Source of the DNA: Perca fluviatilis
Taxonomy: Eukaryota > Chordata > Actinopteri > Perciformes > Percidae
Length of the DNA: 64,000 bases
Assembly: GCF_010015445.1 (NCBI RefSeq)
Contig: NC_053128.1
Location: 7,802,340-7,866,339 of the forward strand
Direction of reading: 5' to 3'
The notes under the pieces are model-generated. The model did not search any database. It worked only from the letters and a program-made list of their open reading frames with translations, and was not told the DNA's origin. The position numbers and the translations under genes are program-made. Below, one piece after another: positions 61,201-64,000 of the stretch. The stretch's first letter is position 1. Every line of letters starts with the position of its first letter.

Positions 61201-61241
61201 CTCCAAAAGGGCCCCATCTGCAGTTCACAGGCTGCTGACAG
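46047..61241 (-). CDS. c7: Complement component C7, 16 of 17 coding exons visible
   Basis: Plasma protein that joins C5b-6 and makes the complex insert into membranes. Exons 3-17 sum to 2,346 nt with consistent phases. Domain order: TSP1-1 (exons 2-3), LDLa (3-4), MACPF (5-10, with [15 protein letters not shown]), EGF-like (10), TSP1-2 (11), two CCP domains (12-14) and two FIM modules (15-17). C7 rather than C6 is shown by the single N-terminal TSP1 starting [18 protein letters not shown] and by the IEACPE end. The signal-peptide exon is not identifiable in 61.24-64 kb and may lie beyond the window. The gene converges on C6. Teleosts can have more than one C7 gene, and I cannot assign a or b. 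Confidence 0.96.
46532..46990 (+). mobile_element. TAGTCT-family transposon, full-length, in C7 intron 16
   Basis: Starts TAGTCTCGCTTTGACAGACC, ends GTGGACATAGACTA. The 9-base flanks TAGGGGTCA and CCTTGTTAA do not match, so the target duplication is lost or the flank is rearranged. Confidence 0.75.
47145..47326 (-). CDS. c7: C7 coding exon 16 (FIM)
   Basis: It encodes [35 protein letters not shown] through [20 protein letters not shown]. Donor G|GTGAGT. Confidence 0.95.
47422..47518 (-). CDS. c7: C7 coding exon 15 (FIM1 start)
   Basis: Acceptor TTTTTTTTCAG. It encodes [31 protein letters not shown]. Donor TC|GTGAGT. It corresponds to the human KCQRWEKL...CVCKMPYEC segment. Confidence 0.95.
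47877..48068 (-). CDS. c7: C7 coding exon 14 (CCP2)
   Basis: It encodes [34 protein letters not shown] through [18 protein letters not shown], a sushi module. Acceptor CCGTCCCAG, donor G|GTACAG. Confidence 0.95.
48355..48577. mobile_element. MITE with 21-bp inverted repeats in C7 intron 13
   Basis: GGCTACGTTCAGACTGCAGG and CCTGCGGTCTGAACGTAGCC are inverted ends, 223 bp apart. The interior is A/T rich and non-coding. Confidence 0.8.
49081..49213 (-). CDS. c7: C7 coding exon 13 (CCP1)
   Basis: It encodes [36 protein letters not shown] to MVCK. Donor A|GTGCGT, acceptor TTTCTCAG. It is 133 nt, as in C6. Confidence 0.95.
49426..49513 (-). CDS. c7: C7 coding exon 12 (CCP1 start)
   Basis: It encodes [29 protein letters not shown], matching the human LLEPHCF...CPSPPALKDGFV segment. 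Donor GAG|GTGAGT. Confidence 0.94.
49720..50600. repeat. Interspersed repeat, copy A (compare 59630-60960)
   Basis: AGCGCTAAAGAGGGAAAGTTG, GTCATCCAGTGGAGATTTACC and TTTATTGAGG blocks recur in the same order in the second C7 copy. This copy is uninterrupted and shows the empty TTAA site (50081-50084) that is occupied in copy B. Confidence 0.7.
50690..50861 (-). CDS. c7: C7 coding exon 11 (second TSP1)
   Basis: It encodes [36 protein letters not shown] through EDADIQYL, with the WSCWSSW mannosylation ladder. Acceptor TTTCTCTCAG, donor CA|GTAAGG. Confidence 0.96.
51520..51748 (-). CDS. c7: C7 coding exon 10 (MACPF end, EGF-like)
   Basis: It encodes [20 protein letters not shown] through [32 protein letters not shown]. 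Acceptor GTTTTCCAG, donor G|GTACAC. Confidence 0.96.
52296..52462 (-). CDS. c7: C7 coding exon 9 (MACPF)
   Basis: It encodes [40 protein letters not shown] to VTDQK. It is 167 nt, the same as C6 exon 9. Donor AAG|GTATGA. Confidence 0.95.
52619..52732 (-). CDS. c7: C7 coding exon 8 (MACPF, second insertion region)
   Basis: It encodes [38 protein letters not shown] 13-residue window between two cysteines holds eight Lys/Arg, unlike the human sequence I recall here. Acceptor GTCTGAAG, donor G|GTGAGT. Confidence 0.92.
52899..53142 (-). CDS. c7: C7 coding exon 7 (MACPF core)
   Basis: It encodes [20 protein letters not shown] through [20 protein letters not shown], the MACPF signature. It is 244 nt, equal to C6 exon 7. 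Acceptor ATCGCCCAG, donor A|GTAAGA. Confidence 0.97.
53176..53932. mobile_element. hAT-like element with two TTAA elements nested inside (C7 intron 6)
   Basis: Outer ends TAGGGCTGTGCGATTAAT and TGCATAATCGAGAAGCCCTA. Inside are a complete TTAA MITE (53328-53601) and a left-end fragment of another (53653-~53850). The outer octamers do not match, so the outer boundary is from the ends only. Confidence 0.6.
53328..53601. mobile_element. TTAA-flanked MITE with ~40-bp inverted repeats
   Basis: TTAA|AGGCCACCGTTTGTTGAAAT and AACAAACGGTGGCGTATTCCT|TTAA. The inverted match runs on through AGGGCTTATCACGGTCTCCCC and again in AGATAGGTGGGCC. Confidence 0.85.
54075..54203 (-). CDS. c7: C7 coding exon 6 (MACPF, first insertion region)
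   Basis: It encodes [43 protein letters not shown]. It is in phase on both sides and 129 nt long. Acceptor TTGTGTGCAG, donor AAG|GTAACG. Confidence 0.95.
54263..55144 (+). mobile_element. TAGTCT-family transposon split by a LINE, perfect 9-bp target duplication
   Basis: Starts TGGTCTGACATTGCCAGACC, ends GTGGAAAAAGACTA. CTGTGAGAT lies on both sides (54254-54262 and 55145-55153). The body is interrupted at 54476-54985 by a LINE fragment. It lies in C7 intron 5. Confidence 0.85.
54476..54985 (-). mobile_element. LINE 3' fragment nested in the TAGTCT element, 9-bp target duplication
   Basis: On the minus strand it reads [37 protein letters not shown], the C-terminal signature of a non-LTR ORF2, ending in a GGATGGATGG-type tail. 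GTTTTAGTC flanks it at 54467-54475 and 54986-54994. It is 5'-truncated. Confidence 0.85.
55670..55825 (+). repeat. Degenerate tandem repeat of TTTCCTAAACCCAAC units
   Basis: CCTAAACCCAAC or CTAAACCCAACC recurs five times at 28-60 base spacing. It is an imperfect minisatellite in C7 intron 5; a related GGTTGGGCTGGTGGATGGGT element lies at 61493. Confidence 0.6.
56082..56220 (-). CDS. c7: C7 coding exon 5 (MACPF start)
   Basis: It encodes [46 protein letters not shown]. It is 139 nt, equal to C6 exon 5. Acceptor CTTTACAG, donor GAG|GTGAGT. Confidence 0.97.
56767..57130 (-). mobile_element. LINE 3'-end repeat (L2-like tail), minus orientation
   Basis: TTCAATTCAATTACATTTTA, ATCTCAAGACACTTTACAGA, GGCGAGGAAAAACTCCCTCT and CCCAGGCTCTTGGTAGGCGG are the same blocks as at 31510. 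It lies in C7 intron 4. Confidence 0.6.
57655..57799 (-). CDS. c7: C7 coding exon 4 (LDLa)
   Basis: It encodes [24 protein letters not shown], with the LDLa acidic calcium site, then [16 protein letters not shown]. Acceptor CTAATGCAG, donor GG|GTGAGT. Confidence 0.96.
58474..58832. mobile_element. TTAA-flanked MITE, 359 bp
   Basis: TTAA|AGGTGCTCTAAGCGATGT and ACATCGCTTAGAGCACCT|TTAA, an 18-bp perfect inverted repeat. It lies in C7 intron 3. Confidence 0.88.
59359..59500 (-). CDS. c7: C7 coding exon 3 (TSP1-1 end, LDLa start)
   Basis: It encodes [37 protein letters not shown] through CGDRFRCTS. Acceptor CCCTTTCAG, donor G|GTATGT. Confidence 0.96.
59630..60960. repeat. Interspersed repeat, copy B, carrying two nested insertions
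   Basis: Same block order as 49720-50600, but with ~420 extra bases near 59818-60237 (rich in GCAT...ATGC motifs such as GCGATCGCATAATCGCAT) and a TTAA MITE at 60261-60457. Confidence 0.65.
60261..60457. mobile_element. TTAA-flanked MITE with near full-length palindrome
   Basis: TTAA|AGCAACAGTAGGTAACTTTT and AAAGTTACCTTGTGTTGCT|TTAA. The arms continue through CCTGCAGGTTGGA and ATGTAATGTAATGGACAATT. The empty site is visible in copy A at 50081-50084. Confidence 0.88.
61166..61241 (-). CDS. c7: C7 coding exon 2 (mature N-terminus, TSP1-1)
   Basis: It encodes [24 protein letters not shown], equivalent to human PVNCQWDFYAPWSECNGC. Donor AAG|GTACAC is firm. The acceptor could be 61241 (CCTCTCAG), 61234 or 61231; the latter two avoid an extra unpaired cysteine. 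Confidence 0.9.
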
Positions 61242-61768
61242 CTGAGAGGAATGGACATGAACATTATTAAACAACATTTATGTTATATTCCTCTCTTGAG
61301 AATGAACTGAAACTTATCCGTTGAGACTGTTATCCCCGAAAAACGGCCCCATAAGTTTGTTTAAGCAGCAATTACGGCCTATATTTAGGTTTATAGTGGC
61401 GCGCCCTCTAGTGGTCGTAATGGTGATGGCGGGAGCAAAGCAGGAAGTGAGGTGACAAAGTATAAGAGCGCCATATTTCTGCACTAGGAGGCAGGTTGGG
61501 CTGGTGGATGGGTCAAACAAACACAGGACTTGACTTTCACCCAGAAGACCGGGGTCTGTATCCCATTTGAAAATAAAAGTAAACGGCAAGATTTTTTTAT
61601 TTATTTTACAGACCAAACGGAGCTACGTCACCCTCAGCATCACGTGCGCAACTGAAGTGAAATAGCACCTGATTTTAACCCCAACCACAGTCTTTTTCTA
61701 AACTTAACTAATGTTAGTGCCTAAAGCTAACCAAACTGCGACCGTTTTACATCGTCAACAACGTTATG

Positions 61769-62568
61769 CATACCTGTCAAGTTTTGGATTTGAAAATAAG
61801 GGAAATTTTTCCGGCGCCCACCGCAAGCAGTCCCACCACCCCAACCAAGCTCCAGTATCCCTTACATTTTAAGACAGGTGTACAAGAAAGCTACAATCAC
61901 CACTTGATGCAGAATGCTGAAAACATTTACAATTTATAACATTGCTTGTCTTTACATTTTATTTTCATTCCACACATTCTTTTCATTTCATATTGCTTTT
62001 CTTTTACAGTTTTTCTTTTCATTTCACATAACTTTTCTTTACTCTTTTAGTGAGTTATTGTATAAATTTGTTGCAGACTTTGCATTCTTTAAGTTTTGGA
62101 AGGAGTGTATTTGTGGGCTGGGCCAGAGTGGTTTACAGAGTGGTTTACATGAGAGTAGAGCGCAAACAGTTCTGTTGTCTAACGTCATCCTATTCTCTGT
62201 AACAATCTTTCGTACCATGCTAAACACCCTTTCTCAACTTGCATTGCTATGGGGAATGCATAGTAAAGCCTTCATAAGTTTTGTCGAAGCGTCCATCATC
62301 TGACCTCACACACTAAACTCGCGACAACTGCCACCTACAGTACCTGTAGTAGGCTACTGCAGGTGGCAGTTATCGCGAGGCTAGTGACAGAGCTCAGATT
62401 GGGAATGTTTTTTGTTTTTTTACTCCGCTCGGACCCGGGGTATTATTTTTTAATAACGCAGGTTAAAATACGGGAGATTTACGGGAAAATACTAATACGG
62501 GAGGACGGCGGGAAAGAAGGGTAAAATACGGGACTTTCCTGGCCAAAACGGGATACTTGACAGGTATG
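61769..62568. mobile_element. 800-bp DNA transposon with CATACCTGTCAAG ends
   Basis: Left CATACCTGTCAAGTTTTGGA, right CGGGATACTTGACAGGTATG, inverted ends. CGTTATG directly repeated on both sides (61762-61768 and 62569-62575). An inner palindrome at 62318-62381 has CTCGCGA...AACTGCCACCT arms. There is no transposase frame. Confidence 0.75.
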
Positions 62569-63640
62569 CGTTATGTCCTCTGGTTTAGATATAAGGTTGT
62601 ATTTTCTGCCACCGCTAGGGGCGCTAATGTATTAAATGCTCCCGTGGGTCATATCAGAAGGTAGGAATAAATGGCCGATATCATCGTATGGTTTGGAGGA
62701 CTTTTTGGATCCATCGTACAGTAACTACAGCAGGAGAATAACATTAAATCAATATATCACAAGCCAAAACCATAGTGATACTTTGACAACAAAATGAAAA
62801 AGCTGCATTCTTATGTCTTAGAAAGAGAATTTTTCTTTATACCATGAGTGCATTATATTACAATAGTGTCATGTGTGGTTCATGTGTGTACACCTACCAA
62901 ACTGGAGACCCAAAGATGACCAACAATGCCCAACAAGACAGAGATGCAACTAAATTTAACTGTACACAAAAAAGAAAGAAAACAGTTAACTCAGTCTTAC
63001 TTACATTTTCAGAAAGAAAATCAAAAGACAAAAAGCACAATGAAAACATTGTTCTATTATTGACAAGCTATTGGCAGCAGTTATCATCATGACATGACAG
63101 AAATTACTTTTAAACTTCCCATTTTGTAATAATGTTATTATTATTCACCATGAACAGAGGTCCTTGTTTCTCCAAGAAGATCTGATTATTCTGGATCATT
63201 ACCAGACTGTACACTGTAAAAATGCTATTTTATATTCTTTGGCATGTATAACAATTACAAGTTGTAAGGCCATAGAAACCAAAATTCTCAGCATTTAAAG
63301 TAAAAATTGAAATTGTGCCAACAAATCAAGTTGTAGTCCATTGTTTTAACAAGAGTGAGTGAGTCCTGATAACGTTGATATCCTTACAGCACAATGAAGT
63401 TCTGTTAACTCTTTAGTTGTGGAAGAATGCAGGAAAAGCCATTTTCACTCCCTGTTATTTCATTCTTTGAACTGTAAAATCTCATACGTTATAAACAAAC
63501 TTTTCTTGAATTAACTCAATTTGATTAGATAAGTGTTACATTTCAAGTTTAAACTGTACCACTTTCAGAAGTTAGGTTGACAGTGCATCTTTACTTAACT
63601 CATTGAATTAAGTTATCTAGAAACATTGTAAGCGTATTTG
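62569..63640. other. C7 5' intron or flank, no recognised content
   Basis: A/T rich. I searched the minus strand for a signal-peptide exon and found none that I can support. Confidence 0.4.
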
Positions 63641-63649
63641 CATATACTA

Positions 63650-64000
63650 AGTAACTAAGTACATTTACTCAAGTATTGTACTTATGTACATGTTTGAGGT
63701 ACTTGTACTTGAGTCTTTTCTTTTCGTGCCACTTTCTACTTCTACTCCACTACATTTCAGAGAGAAATATTGTACTTTTTACTCCACTACGTTAACCTGA
63801 CAGCTTAAATTACCAGTTACTGTTGCACACAAAACACACGTATGATGTATTAATATATATTACACTACCCAACAATACAACAACCTACGAATCCAGCTGG
63901 AATGATTAGCCGATTAAACACTTAGCTGATCGACAGAACTGTTTGGATCATTTCCAGTTTTCTGAAATGGGAGGATTTTTTCTGCATTGAGTACTATTAC
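63650..64000. repeat. Common fish interspersed repeat (AAGTACTTGTACTTGAGT type), runs off the window
   Basis: ACATTTACTCAAGTATTGTA, TTCTACTTCTACTCCACTAC and ATTTCAGAGAGAAATATTG form a familiar teleost repeat block. The superfamily cannot be settled from this part. Confidence 0.45.

Noticed and set aside
61914..62303. 129-codon Phe/Leu-rich frame mimicking a membrane protein
   Set aside because: T-rich interior of the 800-bp transposon; no start context or homolog.

Overview
This is vertebrate nuclear DNA, almost certainly from a ray-finned (teleost, probably spiny-rayed) fish. It has small exons with GT/AG introns, protein matches to vertebrate-only genes, and a dense load of short repeats typical of fish genomes: tRNA-derived SINEs, LINE 3' ends, and many non-autonomous DNA transposons of TTAA, hAT-like and other types. 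No prokaryotic, organellar or viral gene set is present.

Three protein-coding genes are supported. (1) Positions 237-13895 (+) hold the 3' part of rgs7bp, the palmitoylated membrane anchor of R7 RGS/Gbeta5 complexes. Five coding exons are visible; the first coding exon lies to the left of the window. (2) Positions 24379-43802 (+) hold complement component C6, complete: 18 coding exons, 2,877 nt, 958 residues. (3) Positions 61241 down to 46047 (-) hold complement component C7. Sixteen coding exons are visible, all except the signal-peptide exon. C6 and C7 converge tail to tail with 2.2 kb between their stop codons. Both proteins assemble in order onto C5b to start the membrane attack complex: C5b-6, then C5b-7, which inserts into the target membrane. 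The convergent C6/C7 order is, as I recall it, also that of mammals.

Layout: 1-13.9 kb rgs7bp with repeat-filled introns; 13.9-24.4 kb intergenic, mostly transposon debris, including a recent 0.33 kb tandem duplication, nested palindromes and several target-site-flanked elements; 24.4-43.8 kb C6; 43.8-46.0 kb intergenic with one clean hAT-like element; 46.0-61.2 kb C7; 61.2-64.0 kb C7 5' intron or flank, with repeats.

The most interesting signals are structural. C6 intron 1 opens directly into a ~1 kb minisatellite whose unit is itself a near-consensus 5' splice site (CAG|GTGAGA), so the real donor is followed by dozens of decoys. C6 also has a GC-AG intron 2, a (TG)n tract abutting the exon 17 acceptor, and a stop-free 120-nt intron 8. 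C7 appears to carry its AATAAA across the stop codon and has a very basic segment in its second membrane-insertion region. Several transposon families can be defined from the window alone by exact target-site duplications, including a TAGTCT...AGACTA family that makes 9-bp duplications.
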